Shown: positions 45,579-55,158 of the stretch, one piece after another
How the letters are laid out: every line of letters starts with the position of its first letter
How positions within the stretch are numbered: position 1 is the first letter of the stretch
DNA from: Solibacillus isronensis
GTDB taxonomy: Bacteria; Bacillota; Bacilli; Bacillales_A; Planococcaceae
Assembly: GCF_023715405.1 (NCBI RefSeq)
Contig: NZ_JAMBOC010000001.1
Span: 2,046,001-2,110,000, forward strand
DNA: 64,000 nt
Direction of reading: 5' to 3'
Position numbers and translations under genes: made by a program
The notes under the pieces: model-generated
What the model saw: only the letters and a program-made list of their open reading frames with translations
The model's database searches: none
What the model was told of the DNA's origin: nothing

Positions 45579-47939
45579 ATGTTCTCAATTTTCAAACGTA
45601 ATAAAGAGCAAACAAGTGCTCGAGAGCTAAAAAGATACTACAAAACGGTAGAGCAAATTAACAGCCTCGAAGCAACATATAGTCCCATGTCTGACGAAGA
45701 ACTTCGAAATATGACATTTACATTTAAAGAGCGTTTAGAAAACGGAACTCAGCTAGTTGATATTATCCCTGATGCATTTGCTGTTGTCCGTGAAGCTTCT
45801 AAACGTGTATTAAACATGCGCCACTTTGATGTGCAGTTAATCGGCGGTCTAGTATTGACTGAAGGTAATATTGCTGAAATGCCGACTGGTGAAGGTAAAA
45901 CACTTGTTGCCTCACTTCCTTCTTACGTTCGTGCATTGGAAGGTAAAGGTGTACACGTTATTACGGTAAACGATTACCTTGCAAAACGTGACTTCGAATT
46001 AATCGGTCAAATCCACCGTTTCCTTGGGTTAACAGTTGGATTGAATGTTCCAATGATGGAACCTGCAGATAAAAAGGAAGCGTACAATGCTGATATTACA
46101 TACGGTGTTGGAACGGAATTCGGTTTCGACTATTTACGTGATAATATGGCACATACAATTGGTGATAAAGTTCAGCGACCATATCACTTTGCGATTATCG
46201 ATGAAGTAGATTCTGTCTTAATTGACGAAGCGAAAACACCATTAATCATTGCTGGTAAAATGGGTGCAAACGAAGAATTGCACCGTATTGCTGCAATGCT
46301 TGCGAAGCGTTTCAAAGCGGAAGAAGATTATGATTTCGACGATGAAACAAAAGCAACTTCATTAACAGATCAAGGTATTGAGAAAGTTGAAGCGGCATTC
46401 GGTGTCGACAACTTATACGATTTGGAACATCAAACGTTGTACCATTACGTAATTCAGGCAGTACGTGCACACGTGATGTTTGAGCGTGATGTTGATTACA
46501 TCGTTCGTGATGACAAAATCGAATTGGTCGATATGTTTACAGGCCGCATTATGGAAGGCCGTTCCCTTTCTGATGGCTTACACCAGGCGATTGAAGCGAA
46601 AGAAGGCGTAACAATCACCGAGGAAAACAAAGCACAGGCACAAGTTACAATTCAAAACTATTTCCGTATGTATCCGACATTATCAGGGATGACAGGTACT
46701 GCGAAAACTCAGGAAAAAGAAATTTTAGAAGTTTACGGTATGCGTGTTATTCAAATACCGACAAACCGTCCACGTCGACGCCTGGATCAGCCGGATATCG
46801 TATTCGAACACATTGAGCAAAAATACGAATATGTGGCACAGGAAGCAGTGCGCCGCCACGAAAAAGGACAGCCGGTATTAATCGGGACAACTTCTATTTT
46901 ACAATCAGAAAAAGTAGCAAGTTACTTGAAAAAGCATGGCTTACAGTTCCAATTATTAAATGCGAAAACAGTCGAGCAAGAGGTTGAGTTAATCTCGGAA
47001 GCCGGGCAAAAAAATCGTATAACAGTCGCAACAAACATGGCTGGACGTGGTACAGATATCGTCTTAGGCGAAGGCGTTGAAGATCTTGGCGGTTTATTTG
47101 TAATCGGTACTGAGAAGCACGAAAGTCGTCGTGTCGATAACCAGTTACGCGGACGTTCAGGTCGTCAAGGTGACGTTGGTGAAACTCGATTCATCCTTTC
47201 GATTGAAGACGATATGTTCAAGCGTTTCGCAAAAGATGATGTAGAGAAATTCCGCAAGAAAATGACAACTGACGAAATCGGTCTCATTCAAAACAAAGAA
47301 GTGTCAGAGCTGATTGAACGTACACAACGTATCGTTGAAGGCGCTCATTTCTCTATGCGTGAATACAACTTAAAACTTGATGATGTAATTAATGATCAAC
47401 GCCGTGTAGTTTATGATTTACGCGATAAAGTATTACGCAATGAAAATATTCTGGAACATTTAGTGACGATGATGAAGGAAACTGTTGATTTTGCTGTTCG
47501 TGAAAATGCCCCGGAAGATAAAGATGTGCTTGAGTGGGATTTCGATAAAATGGAACGTACAGTGAACTCTTTATTCTTAACACCTGTTACTGTGAACCGT
47601 GAAGAAACAAAAGTGAAGAAAATGCTCGATGCAATGGATCCTTCTGTAAATGAATTAACAGAAGTTATCAAGGGCTTTGCAGAAAACGAACAAATTATGG
47701 CGATTATTCCGCAAGTCATGTTGAGCTTCATCGATCAAATGTGGATAAAACATTTAGAACAAATGGCTCACTTAAAAGAAGGCATTGGCTTACGTCATTA
47801 CCAACAGGAAGATCCAATGCGTATTTACCAACGTGAAGGACTAGAATTATTCGGTAAAAACTATCAGGAACTTCGCCGCAAAATAGTAGAAGAACTTGTA
47901 ACATTTATGAAAAACATTACGATGAACGTGGAGGAATAG
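45579..47939 (+). CDS. secA2: Accessory Sec translocase ATPase SecA2
   Basis: 786 residues. SecA motor domains are intact: EMPTGEGKTLVAS (Walker A, about 103-115), IIDEVDSVLIDEAKTP, and [16 protein letters not shown]. The C-terminal zinc-binding tail of SecA1 is missing, and substitutions such as [14 protein letters not shown] set it apart. In Bacillus anthracis SecA2 with SlaP exports S-layer proteins. AAAGGAGAG lies upstream of the ATG. It forms an operon with the next gene (3 bp gap). Confidence 0.95.
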   Translation: MFSIFKRNKEQTSARELKRYYKTVEQINSLEATYSPMSDEELRNMTFTFKERLENGTQLVDIIPDAFAVVREASKRVLNMRHFDVQLIGGLVLTEGNIAEMPTGEGKTLVASLPSYVRALEGKGVHVITVNDYLAKRDFELIGQIHRFLGLTVGLNVPMMEPADKKEAYNADITYGVGTEFGFDYLRDNMAHTIGDKVQRPYHFAIIDEVDSVLIDEAKTPLIIAGKMGANEELHRIAAMLAKRFKAEEDYDFDDETKATSLTDQGIEKVEAAFGVDNLYDLEHQTLYHYVIQAVRAHVMFERDVDYIVRDDKIELVDMFTGRIMEGRSLSDGLHQAIEAKEGVTITEENKAQAQVTIQNYFRMYPTLSGMTGTAKTQEKEILEVYGMRVIQIPTNRPRRRLDQPDIVFEHIEQKYEYVAQEAVRRHEKGQPVLIGTTSILQSEKVASYLKKHGLQFQLLNAKTVEQEVELISEAGQKNRITVATNMAGRGTDIVLGEGVEDLGGLFVIGTEKHESRRVDNQLRGRSGRQGDVGETRFILSIEDDMFKRFAKDDVEKFRKKMTTDEIGLIQNKEVSELIERTQRIVEGAHFSMREYNLKLDDVINDQRRVVYDLRDKVLRNENILEHLVTMMKETVDFAVRENAPEDKDVLEWDFDKMERTVNSLFLTPVTVNREETKVKKMLDAMDPSVNELTEVIKGFAENEQIMAIIPQVMLSFIDQMWIKHLEQMAHLKEGIGLRHYQQEDPMRIYQREGLELFGKNYQELRRKIVEELVTFMKNITMNVEE

Positions 47940-47942
47940 CAG

Positions 47943-48848
47943 ATGGGTTTATTCGATTTATTTAAAAAAGGTGACAAAGTAGGTAAAGACAGTGCTGTTG
48001 ATTCTTCATCAGTCGTAAAAACATCTGGTGATACTTCTAAAAAAGGTGCAAATCGTGACGTAATTACTAAATTATCGTTCCATCCTGAATGGGATGTACC
48101 ACAGGAACAAAAATATGTTTTTAATTTCCTTGCGAATGATTTAGCACCATTAAAACCAAATCAGTTATCATTGTCAGCAATTAATATCGAGCCTTCAATG
48201 GCAAACGGTTCTTGGAATGTAAAAGCATTTTTCCGTTCTTCATTAACAGAAGCAATTGAATTAGGCGAAATTGAACTATTAATTTTAGATAAAGATGATA
48301 ACCGCATTGCTTCACATTACTTTGATTTTAAAGAGCTAGGCGTGATTCCTGCTGAAAGTGCACGTCCATGGATTTTCACATTCCCTGCTTCGTCAATTAC
48401 AGCAGACGAAGTGCCTGAAGAAGGCTGGAAAATTTCATTTAACTTACTTTCATTACGCGGTCACCAATTAGACTTGGACGATACATGGAAGAAACAATTA
48501 CCGAAAGATCAGCAAGAAAAGTTAGCTGAAATTGTGAAAACTTTACCGAAGTTAGGAAAAACGGAAGTAAACTTCACAGGACTACAAGCAAAATTAAACG
48601 ATGACGGCAGCTTCCACGCGTCAATTTTCATCCGTAATGGACACGAAAAGGCGATTAACTTGGAACAGTTACCACTTGAAATTATGGATGCACGCAATGT
48701 CCTAGTTGCAAAAGGATCGTTCAAATTAGACCCTGTATTAACTGTACAGCCTAATACGACAAAGCCTTGGACATTCATCTTCCCTAAAGAATTAGTAACG
48801 GCTGATGGCGCTGATTTATCTCGCTGGACAGCTCGCGTACCACAATAG
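47943..48848 (+). CDS. slaP: Accessory Sec S-layer assembly protein SlaP
   Basis: 301 residues, soluble. Two related SLAP domains: about 55-165 (FHPEWDVPQEQKYVFNF, ending in RPWIFTFPASSIT) and about 185-300 (ending in KPWTFIFPKELVT). Both end in the same (R/K)PW(I/T)F(T/I)FP motif. B. anthracis SlaP works with SecA2 for efficient secretion of the S-layer proteins. GTGGAGGAA at the end of secA2 serves as its ribosome site. Confidence 0.92.
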   Translation: MGLFDLFKKGDKVGKDSAVDSSSVVKTSGDTSKKGANRDVITKLSFHPEWDVPQEQKYVFNFLANDLAPLKPNQLSLSAINIEPSMANGSWNVKAFFRSSLTEAIELGEIELLILDKDDNRIASHYFDFKELGVIPAESARPWIFTFPASSITADEVPEEGWKISFNLLSLRGHQLDLDDTWKKQLPKDQQEKLAEIVKTLPKLGKTEVNFTGLQAKLNDDGSFHASIFIRNGHEKAINLEQLPLEIMDARNVLVAKGSFKLDPVLTVQPNTTKPWTFIFPKELVTADGADLSRWTARVPQ

Positions 48849-48860
48849 TTTCTATATGCA

Positions 48861-48900
48861 GCATCCGTAGTCATTTTTGACTTTCGGGTGCTATTTTTTG
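48861..48900 (+). terminator. Intrinsic terminator of secA2-slaP
   Basis: AGCATCCG/CGGGTGCT stem with one T-G pair, followed by ATTTTTT, 12 bp past the stop. Confidence 0.85.
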
Positions 48901-48949
48901 TTTGTGTCACTCGTTATTATCCAGGGCACGCTTTTTTTTCCGATTTTTT

Positions 48950-49320
48950 GGGAAAAGTAGAAGATTTCTTTGCTAATGTAGAACGGAACGCTGGTAAAAA
49001 GGAATGTTGCGGAGCTTAAGTAGAAAGTTTTGTTTAAAAAGTAAAACGCCGATTCTTTATTCGCTATTCTGTCTTGAAATGTAGAATGTTGCGGGTCTAA
49101 TGTGGAAACTTTCACTGCAAATGTAGAACGGTTCACTTGGAATGTAGAAAGTTCCGCATAGAAAGTAGAACATCGACTTTTTATTCACCATTTAATCAGT
49201 AAATGAGAACATTCCAAGCCAAATGTTGAAAATTTCAGCACTAATGTAGAATAAAGCGCTCATAATGTGGATGGCGTCGAAACTTATGTAGAACATTTCT
49301 CTCATAAAGTAGAACGCCCG
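48950..49320 (-). repeat. TTCTACTTT-family array, reverse orientation
   Basis: On the + strand AAAGTAGAA or AATGTAGAA (reverse strand TTCTACTTT/TTCTACATT) recurs every 20-22 bp, about 16 recognisable copies with several decayed ones. No clear higher-order unit. It fills the spacer between two facing terminators. Confidence 0.8.
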
Positions 49321-49394
49321 TACAACCTAGCTTCCCTACTACAAAAACAGAAAACCAAACTATCATTCAGCCCCATACCCTTGCCCAAACTGCA

Positions 49395-49430
49395 TTAAAA
49401 AATCCCCCACCCTATAAAAGGTGAGAGATT
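49395..49430 (-). terminator. Intrinsic terminator of the short NlpC/P60 gene
   Basis: AATCCCCCACC pairs with GGTGAGAGATT (mismatches inside) and is followed by TTTTTT on the reverse strand. Confidence 0.75.
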
Positions 49431-49476
49431 GTAATTACGAATTTTGCAGTATGTAGTAGTGTGTATAAGCTATGTA

Positions 49477-50025
49477 TTATTCTTCTTCTGGTGTGTTGTC
49501 TACATCTGAATCGTCTGCGTCTGCAACTAGGGCTTCTGCCGTTGAGAAGTTAGCGATGCGTTTAGCACCTACGTACTTTTTACCCCAATAATATTTGTCG
49601 TTAATGCTTGTTTTAATAACACCCTTACTTGTGGAAGCGTGGATGAATTTTCCTGAACCAATGTAAATCCCTACATGAGAGATGCGTTTGCCTGATGTGT
49701 TGAAAAATACTAAATCGCCTGGCTCAAGGTCACTTTTCTTAACTTTCGTACCTTGTGTATACATTTCTGAAGATGTGCGATTCAGTGATGTGATGCCTAG
49801 TTCTTTAAATACGTGACGTACATATCCTGAGCAGTCAAAGCCTTTTGCTGATGTGCCGCCGTATGAATAGCGAACTCCTAAATACTTTGAAGAGACTTCT
49901 TTTAACTCATCAATTGAGTAAGCTGATTCTGCAGAAGCTTCCTTTTCATTCACCGGTGCGAAGAAAATTACGAAGGCAGCTGCCAAAGTTAGTACGGTAT
50001 TGCGTATTAATTTCAAGTAATCCAT
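49477..50025 (-). CDS. Secreted NlpC/P60 peptidoglycan endopeptidase
   Basis: 182 residues. A signal peptide ends near ASAES (about residue 31). The NlpC/P60 domain (about 40-155) has Cys in GFDCSGYV, His in ISHVGIYIGSG and a third polar residue in FIHASTSKG. It cleaves wall-peptide bonds. The C-terminal tail is acidic. Start at 50025, 6 nt after GGAGGA. A WalR-type box upstream suggests control by the WalKR wall-homeostasis system. Confidence 0.92.
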   Translation of the reverse strand: MDYLKLIRNTVLTLAAAFVIFFAPVNEKEASAESAYSIDELKEVSSKYLGVRYSYGGTSAKGFDCSGYVRHVFKELGITSLNRTSSEMYTQGTKVKKSDLEPGDLVFFNTSGKRISHVGIYIGSGKFIHASTSKGVIKTSINDKYYWGKKYVGAKRIANFSTAEALVADADDSDVDNTPEEE

Positions 50026-50087
50026 CGTGTTCCTCCAACCAATCAATAAATTTTCTGAAAACTTAACTGATATTAGGTTAACACGAG

Positions 50088-50130
50088 ATTATATTTAATA
50101 ACATTACAGTTATGTAACAACAAAGTTACA
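50088..50130 (-). promoter_or_regulatory. Promoter with WalR (YycF) box upstream of the NlpC/P60 gene
   Basis: Reverse strand TGTAAC-TTTGT-TGTTAC (50114-50130) fits the WalR consensus TGTWAH-N5-TGTWAH. A TATAAT -10 lies 20 bp downstream (50088-50093), so the box covers the -35 area, the usual place for activation. The distance to the ATG is about 63 bp from the -10. Confidence 0.75.
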
Positions 50131-50287
50131 TTTACCCGCTTTCAAATAACTTCAAACATTGCCAAAGAACCTATTTTAAATAGGGATTTTAAACTATAGA
50201 CCAAACAATTACCGTTATTAATTGTAATATTAACCAATATTTATAGCCTTCCTTGTAACATTTGTAACATTATCACGAATTTATGTA

Positions 50288-50335
50288 ACAAAAAAGAACT
50301 AATAAGCGGATTTTTAACGACACTTATTAGTTCTT
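50288..50335 (-). terminator. Intrinsic terminator of the LysM-NlpC/P60 gene
   Basis: AAGAACTAATAAG/CTTATTAGTTCTT, a perfect 13-bp stem followed by TTTTTG on the reverse strand, just past the stop. Confidence 0.92.
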
Positions 50336-50341
50336 CAATAT

Positions 50342-51325
50342 TTATTTTAAATTATTAATGCGTTTATATGCGACAAAGCGCTCCGACCAATACTTTTCCC
50401 CAATATTTGAAATTGTAATCCCTTTTGAGCCAGCATGGATAAATTCATTGTTTCCTAAATAGATGCCCATATGGGAAATCGTAGGGATAAATGTATTTTT
50501 GAAAAATACTAAATCTCCCGGTACTGGTTGCGTTACTTTCGTCGTATCTTGCTCGAAATACATGAGACTGCTTTTACGATCCATTGGGACACCAACAGTA
50601 TTAAATATATAGTTTACAAAGCCGCTGCAGTCAAATCCATCTATTGTCGTTCCGCCATATTTATAAGGAGTACCTAATACTGCGTTAGCCGCTTCAATAG
50701 CTTGTCCATAAAGGCTCTCTGTTTGTTGCGAAACTTTCCCTGGCAGTGCAACTTCCTTCTTTAACTGTTTTTCAATCTCTTCGTCAGCTGTTTGATTAAA
50801 ATTAATTTCTGCTTCTACTGTTTTAGCAGAAGGAGCTTCAACAGCTAAGTCTTTAGTCGACTGCTGGCTAATTGTCAGCTTTTGGCCAACTTTAATTGCA
50901 TCAGTTTTCAAATTGTTCAACTGTTTAATACTAGCTACCGATATACTATACTTTTTAGCGATCTTTGTTAAATTATCCCCTTTAATAACAGTATGGGAAA
51001 TTGCATTTTGCGGGCTTTCGAATTTTTCCTCAACAACTGAAACAGCTGTCGTTTTGGTTGTTGCTGTCGTTTTAGTTGCCGCCGGCAATTTACTCACTGC
51101 ACTTTTTGCTGGCGCAATAACAAGTTTTTGTGCGATAAAAATGCGATCTTGAGATAATTTGTTCCATTGTTTAAGCTGATTGATCGTCGTGTTGTGGGCT
51201 TTCGCAATTTTTGTTAACGTATCGCCATGTTTCACCGTATAGGTGGATGCTTGGGCATCTGGTGCGATGAATAGTGCAAGTGAAAACGTTACACCTGTCA
51301 GCACTACCTTCCATTTATTATTCAA
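50342..51325 (-). CDS. LysM-LysM-NlpC/P60 wall endopeptidase
   Basis: 327 residues. Signal peptide ending near AQAST (about 27). Two LysM repeats (about 28-71, YTVKHGDTLTKIAKAHNTT; about 110-153, HTVIKGDNLTKIAKKYSIS) bind glycan. A linker follows, then an NlpC/P60 domain (about 205-325) with FDCSGFV, TISHMGIYLG and FIHAGSKG. It resembles B. subtilis LytE/LytF-type D,L-endopeptidases. Translation starts at TTG (51325), 8 nt after GGGGGAG. Confidence 0.93.
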   Translation of the reverse strand: MNNKWKVVLTGVTFSLALFIAPDAQASTYTVKHGDTLTKIAKAHNTTINQLKQWNKLSQDRIFIAQKLVIAPAKSAVSKLPAATKTTATTKTTAVSVVEEKFESPQNAISHTVIKGDNLTKIAKKYSISVASIKQLNNLKTDAIKVGQKLTISQQSTKDLAVEAPSAKTVEAEINFNQTADEEIEKQLKKEVALPGKVSQQTESLYGQAIEAANAVLGTPYKYGGTTIDGFDCSGFVNYIFNTVGVPMDRKSSLMYFEQDTTKVTQPVPGDLVFFKNTFIPTISHMGIYLGNNEFIHAGSKGITISNIGEKYWSERFVAYKRINNLK

Positions 51326-51516
51326 TATGAAAACTCCCCCATTTCAATGAAACTATTTTTTACTCTATTTTACTTAATTTTCAATAGAGTATACAACCCT
51401 CTTTTTATGAGAAAATTCTTCAGATGGTTATATCTATTCCCTAATATTATACTCACATATTAATATCATGTAATAGAAATTCAATAACATTTCATAGGTA
51501 GTGGTTTAGCGATAAT

Positions 51517-51531
51517 TGTTTTCTGAAAATA
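51517..51531. promoter_or_regulatory. CodY-like box upstream of the brnQ promoter
   Basis: TGTTTTCTGAAAATA matches the CodY consensus AATTTTCWGAAAATT in 12 of 15 positions with a perfect centre. It sits 4 bp upstream of the predicted -35. Confidence 0.75.
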
Positions 51532-51534
51532 TGC

Positions 51535-51562
51535 TTGTATTTTAATAATTTTATGATAGAAT
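51535..51562 (+). promoter_or_regulatory. Promoter of brnQ
   Basis: TTGTAT, 16 bp, TAGAAT, with a TG extension before the -10. It lies about 68 bp from the start codon. Confidence 0.6.
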
Positions 51563-51583
51563 TAATTTTTGTTAAAAGATTTA

Positions 51584-51598
51584 AATTTTTAGAAAACT
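51584..51598. promoter_or_regulatory. Second CodY-like box in the brnQ leader
   Basis: AATTTTTAGAAAACT matches the CodY consensus in 13 of 15 positions. It lies downstream of the predicted transcription start, a roadblock position. Confidence 0.7.
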
Positions 51599-51629
51599 TT
51601 GTATTTTCAAATTAAAGGAGTTTATCAAC

Positions 51630-52949
51630 ATGAATAGCAAGTCAAGTTTTTTTCGTGAGAATATCGCGGTAGGTTTTATGTTATTTGCATTATTTCTAGG
51701 TGCAGGTAATATCATATTCCCACCACAGTTAGGTCAAATGGCTGGGGAAAATATTGTAATATCCATGATCGGATTTTTAATAACAGGAGTCGGTTTGCCT
51801 CTACTAGGTATTATTGCCGTTGCAAAGAACGGCGGAGACCTGGAAATATTGGCTGGCCGCATTAATCCATATTTCGGTATAATTTTCACTTCGATTATTT
51901 ACTTGTCGATCGGACCATTCTTCGCAATTCCGCGTACTGGCGCTGTATCTTATTCAATCGGTGTGGAACCGTTTTTAACAGAAGCAATGAAAGGTAGCTG
52001 GGTTCCATTATTCATTACAACGCTTATCTTTTTCGGAATTACATTCTACTTAGCTTATAACCCGACAAAAATCGTCGACCGTGTCGGAAAAATTTTAACA
52101 CCTGCTCTTTTAATCGTTATTTGTTTACTTGCGATTAAAGCCGTTATTACTCCGTTAGGTGAACCTGGTGAAGCACAGGGTCCATATATTAATAACGCTT
52201 TTGGTGAATCGTTCATTCAAGGGTACTTAACGATGGATGTACTCGCATCATTGGTTTTCGGAATTGTTATCGTTCAATCATTAGTTGCACGTGGCGTAAC
52301 TGATAGAGTAAAACAAGTTAAAATTACAATTTTCGCAGGGATTGTCGCTGCAATTGGTTTAGCATTTGTTTATGTATCATTAGGTTATATTGGGGTAACA
52401 AGTACATCAGCTATCGGCTTCCATGAAGATGGCGGTACAATTATCTCTTTAGCAGCACAGCAACTATATGGACAAGCAGGTAAGATTATTTTATCTGCCG
52501 TTATCATTTTAGCTTGTTTAACAACATCTGTAGGTCTTTTATCTGCAAACGCAACATTCTTCCATAAGATTTTCCCGAAAGTTTCTTACCAAGTGTACTT
52601 AGTAATTTTCGCACTATTCAGCTTTGGTGTTTCAAACTTCGGATTAGCTGATTTGATTAAATTATCATTACCTGTTTTAGTTGCAATTTATCCGTTCGCA
52701 ATCGTGCTTATGATTTTTGCACTATTCGGAAATTTATTCAACCACGCACCGAGCGTATATGGTATGGCTTTAATTTTCACAGGTATTGTTGCAATCTATG
52801 ACGGAATCAAAACTGCCGGCTTTGAAATTGCAGCATACGATAAATTTTTATCATTCTTCCCGTTTTATGAGCAAGGCATCGCATGGGTTGTACCTGCATT
52901 AGTCGGTGGTGTCATCGGCTACATCATGTATTTAGCGAAACGGAAGTAA
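51630..52949 (+). CDS. brnQ: Branched-chain amino acid transporter BrnQ
   Basis: 439 residues, about twelve membrane helices, LIV carrier (LIVCS) family. The N-terminal NIAVGFMLFALFLGAGNIIFPP motif is diagnostic. It takes up Leu, Ile and Val with a cation. AAAGGAG lies 9 nt before the ATG. Two CodY-like boxes around its promoter fit repression when branched-chain amino acids and GTP are plentiful. It stands alone between divergent and tandem neighbours, with its own terminator. Confidence 0.96.
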   Translation: MNSKSSFFRENIAVGFMLFALFLGAGNIIFPPQLGQMAGENIVISMIGFLITGVGLPLLGIIAVAKNGGDLEILAGRINPYFGIIFTSIIYLSIGPFFAIPRTGAVSYSIGVEPFLTEAMKGSWVPLFITTLIFFGITFYLAYNPTKIVDRVGKILTPALLIVICLLAIKAVITPLGEPGEAQGPYINNAFGESFIQGYLTMDVLASLVFGIVIVQSLVARGVTDRVKQVKITIFAGIVAAIGLAFVYVSLGYIGVTSTSAIGFHEDGGTIISLAAQQLYGQAGKIILSAVIILACLTTSVGLLSANATFFHKIFPKVSYQVYLVIFALFSFGVSNFGLADLIKLSLPVLVAIYPFAIVLMIFALFGNLFNHAPSVYGMALIFTGIVAIYDGIKTAGFEIAAYDKFLSFFPFYEQGIAWVVPALVGGVIGYIMYLAKRK

Positions 52950-52962
52950 GTTTAATTACTTT

Positions 52963-53010
52963 AAAGAGGGTAAGTTACAAGTGTAAAAACTTGTAACTTA
53001 CCCTCTTTTA
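52963..53010. terminator. Intrinsic terminator of brnQ
   Basis: A perfect 19-bp stem (AAAGAGGGTAAGTTACAAG and complement) with an 8-base loop, followed by a T-rich end. Confidence 0.95.
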
Positions 53011-53144
53011 TTGGAAAAAAATAGCTTAAAATATTTTTTACCCTTACCATAAATTCGGGAAGCTTTCATGATAAAATATGGTAATATCCCTATCATGGCA
53101 TTACGCATTACATTATAGAAAAATAAAATTGATGAGGTGGACTC

Positions 53145-54515
53145 ATGCTAAAAAAACATTTATCAGCAATGCTGTTTTTCATCATGTGCCTGGCTGTTCC
53201 TTTGACGGTACTAGGTGCTCCTTTAGATGAAGCAAAACAGATTGTTAAGGAAAACTATGTAGGGAATGTTAACGGTGACATCAACCGGGCCACAAGCCTC
53301 GAGCAACTGGCAGAAATGCTTGATCCGTATTCCGCTTACTTTACGCCGGAAGAATTCGATGAGTTTATTAATGGTGTGGACCTTACTACTGTAGGTATCG
53401 GTGTGGTCATCGAAAAGGTAGAAAGCGGTATTCAAATTTCCGAGCTGATCGATGGGGGCAGTGCAAAAAATGCAGGCTTAAAAGTTGGCGATATCATAAC
53501 AGAGATCGATGGAAAACCGGTTGCAGGGCTGACAATCGACCAGGCTTCTACCCGTATAAAAGGAGCAGCAAATACAACGGTTTCTATAACGGTTTCACGT
53601 GAAGATGGTACAATATTAACGAAAAAATTAACACGTAAAGCTTTCTCGTTGCCTAATGTGGAAACAAAGCTTTTATACGGTAATACGGGCTACATTTCGT
53701 TGAATTCATTTTCAAACGACACGGCAAGCCTCGTATCAAAAGCCATTCGTGATTTGAAAAATAAAGGGGCAAAATCTTTTATTTTCGATTTACAAAATAA
53801 CGGAGGCGGCTATGTAACAGCAGCAGAACAGCTTATCGGTATGTTCCCGAATGCCACCTATGCCTACAAGCTGAAGGAAACTTCTGGGACATCTATTGTA
53901 CGTTCGATGAAGCAATCGACAACATTCCCTGAAAATACGAAAATGCTAGTAAATAGATATAGTGCAAGTTCATCGGAAATGACTGCAGCAGCCCTTGCTG
54001 ATCAAAAAGCAGTTACGCTATACGGGGAAACAACTTATGGTAAAGGTTCCATGCAGGCATTTTATGAGCTTGAAGATGGAAGTTTTCTAAAATTAACAGT
54101 TGGTCATTTTTATGGTCCAAACGGCACGAAAATAAATGAAGTTGGGGTTAAACCTCATATTAAAACAGTAAGTGAACCGCTCTTTAAAGCACATTACGAT
54201 ACAATCGCTTCAAACTTAAAAAACTATAAAGAACTTACTGCATTAAAGAATGTTCCATTAAACAAAACATTTACGATCAAGTTTTCTGCTAAACTGGCGA
54301 AAGAGCTTGCTTCTTCTTCCGTTGAACTAGTCGAGCTAGGTGCGGATACTGTCAAAACAACGTACAAATTATCGGGTCAACAGCTAGTTGTTACCCCTTC
54401 AAAAGAGTTAACGGCCGGTAAAGAATATGCCCTTATCGTTCATCCTAAAGTAAAAAACGAAAAAGGCAAAAATTTAAAAGCCGGTGTTTATTTACATGTA
54501 ACAACAAAACAGTAA
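53145..54515 (+). CDS. S41 family C-terminal processing peptidase (CtpA/CtpB-like)
   Basis: 456 residues. Signal peptide or anchor (about 1-24), a PDZ domain (about 70-165; GIGVVIEKVESG, AGLKVGDIITEIDGKPV), and an S41 catalytic core with Ser in YSASSSEMTAAAL (about 275) and Lys in YGKGSMQ (about 303). The C-terminal 100 residues form a beta-rich Ig-like domain (ELGADTVKTTYKLSGQQL) not found in CtpB. It acts outside the membrane; substrate unknown. GAGGTGG lies 7 nt before the ATG. Confidence 0.92.
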   Translation: MLKKHLSAMLFFIMCLAVPLTVLGAPLDEAKQIVKENYVGNVNGDINRATSLEQLAEMLDPYSAYFTPEEFDEFINGVDLTTVGIGVVIEKVESGIQISELIDGGSAKNAGLKVGDIITEIDGKPVAGLTIDQASTRIKGAANTTVSITVSREDGTILTKKLTRKAFSLPNVETKLLYGNTGYISLNSFSNDTASLVSKAIRDLKNKGAKSFIFDLQNNGGGYVTAAEQLIGMFPNATYAYKLKETSGTSIVRSMKQSTTFPENTKMLVNRYSASSSEMTAAALADQKAVTLYGETTYGKGSMQAFYELEDGSFLKLTVGHFYGPNGTKINEVGVKPHIKTVSEPLFKAHYDTIASNLKNYKELTALKNVPLNKTFTIKFSAKLAKELASSSVELVELGADTVKTTYKLSGQQLVVTPSKELTAGKEYALIVHPKVKNEKGKNLKAGVYLHVTTKQ

Positions 54516-54519
54516 ACAT

Positions 54520-54556
54520 AAATGAGACGATTTGCACAATGGCAATCGTCTCATTT
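54520..54556. terminator. Bidirectional intrinsic terminator
   Basis: AAATGAGACGATT/AATCGTCTCATTT, a perfect 13-bp stem between the convergent peptidase and TetR genes, with T-rich flanks. Confidence 0.85.
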
Positions 54557-54561
54557 CAATT

Positions 54562-55158
54562 TTATGAATGTACTAAACTTAGCTCCGTTGCAAAATAAAT
54601 CATGCAAATCTCTTTTGCTAACTGTTCCGGATTCGATTTATTCGTCAGTAAATTTGTCAATGTTAGTCGTTCCACCGAACCAACGAGACTTTCTGCCAGA
54701 ATATTAGCATCCACCAGCTTTACAACGTTAGAATCTTTTAATTGCGTGTTAAGAATATGTATTAATTTTGAAACGAGCATTTCCTTCACGGCAGTTGACT
54801 GCTCTGCTTCATAAAAACCGATTTTCGTTAAGTTAGGATTTTCGATAAAATAATTGAAAATATGTGTAAGACTTCCCTGAATAAGATCGATTCCAAATTT
54901 ACCTTCATTTATGTCATTTGCTGAACTTGAAAAAATATCAGTTAATTCATTGTGGAATTTCTCATTTAAATCGTTAAATAATGTTTCTTTACTTTGAAAG
55001 TATAGATAAAATGTCGGTTGTGTTAAATTTGCCGACTTCACAATATCACTGATTTTTGTTTGATGATAACCATATGTAGAAAATAGCTCAACTGCTTTTT
55101 CCAATAATAACTTTTTACTTTTTTCACCGCACGAATTTACACGTCGTCCTCTTGCCAT
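54562..55158 (-). CDS. TetR family transcriptional regulator
   Basis: 198 residues. An N-terminal TetR helix-turn-helix (about 14-62; LLLEKAVELFSTYGYHQTKISDIV, then LTQPTFYLYFQSKETLF) is followed by an all-helical ligand domain. The target is unknown; its only close divergent or tandem neighbour is the flippase gene, 312 bp upstream on the same strand. GGGTGGAGAAG precedes the ATG. Confidence 0.92.
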   Translation of the reverse strand: MARGRRVNSCGEKSKKLLLEKAVELFSTYGYHQTKISDIVKSANLTQPTFYLYFQSKETLFNDLNEKFHNELTDIFSSSANDINEGKFGIDLIQGSLTHIFNYFIENPNLTKIGFYEAEQSTAVKEMLVSKLIHILNTQLKDSNVVKLVDANILAESLVGSVERLTLTNLLTNKSNPEQLAKEICMIYFATELSLVHS

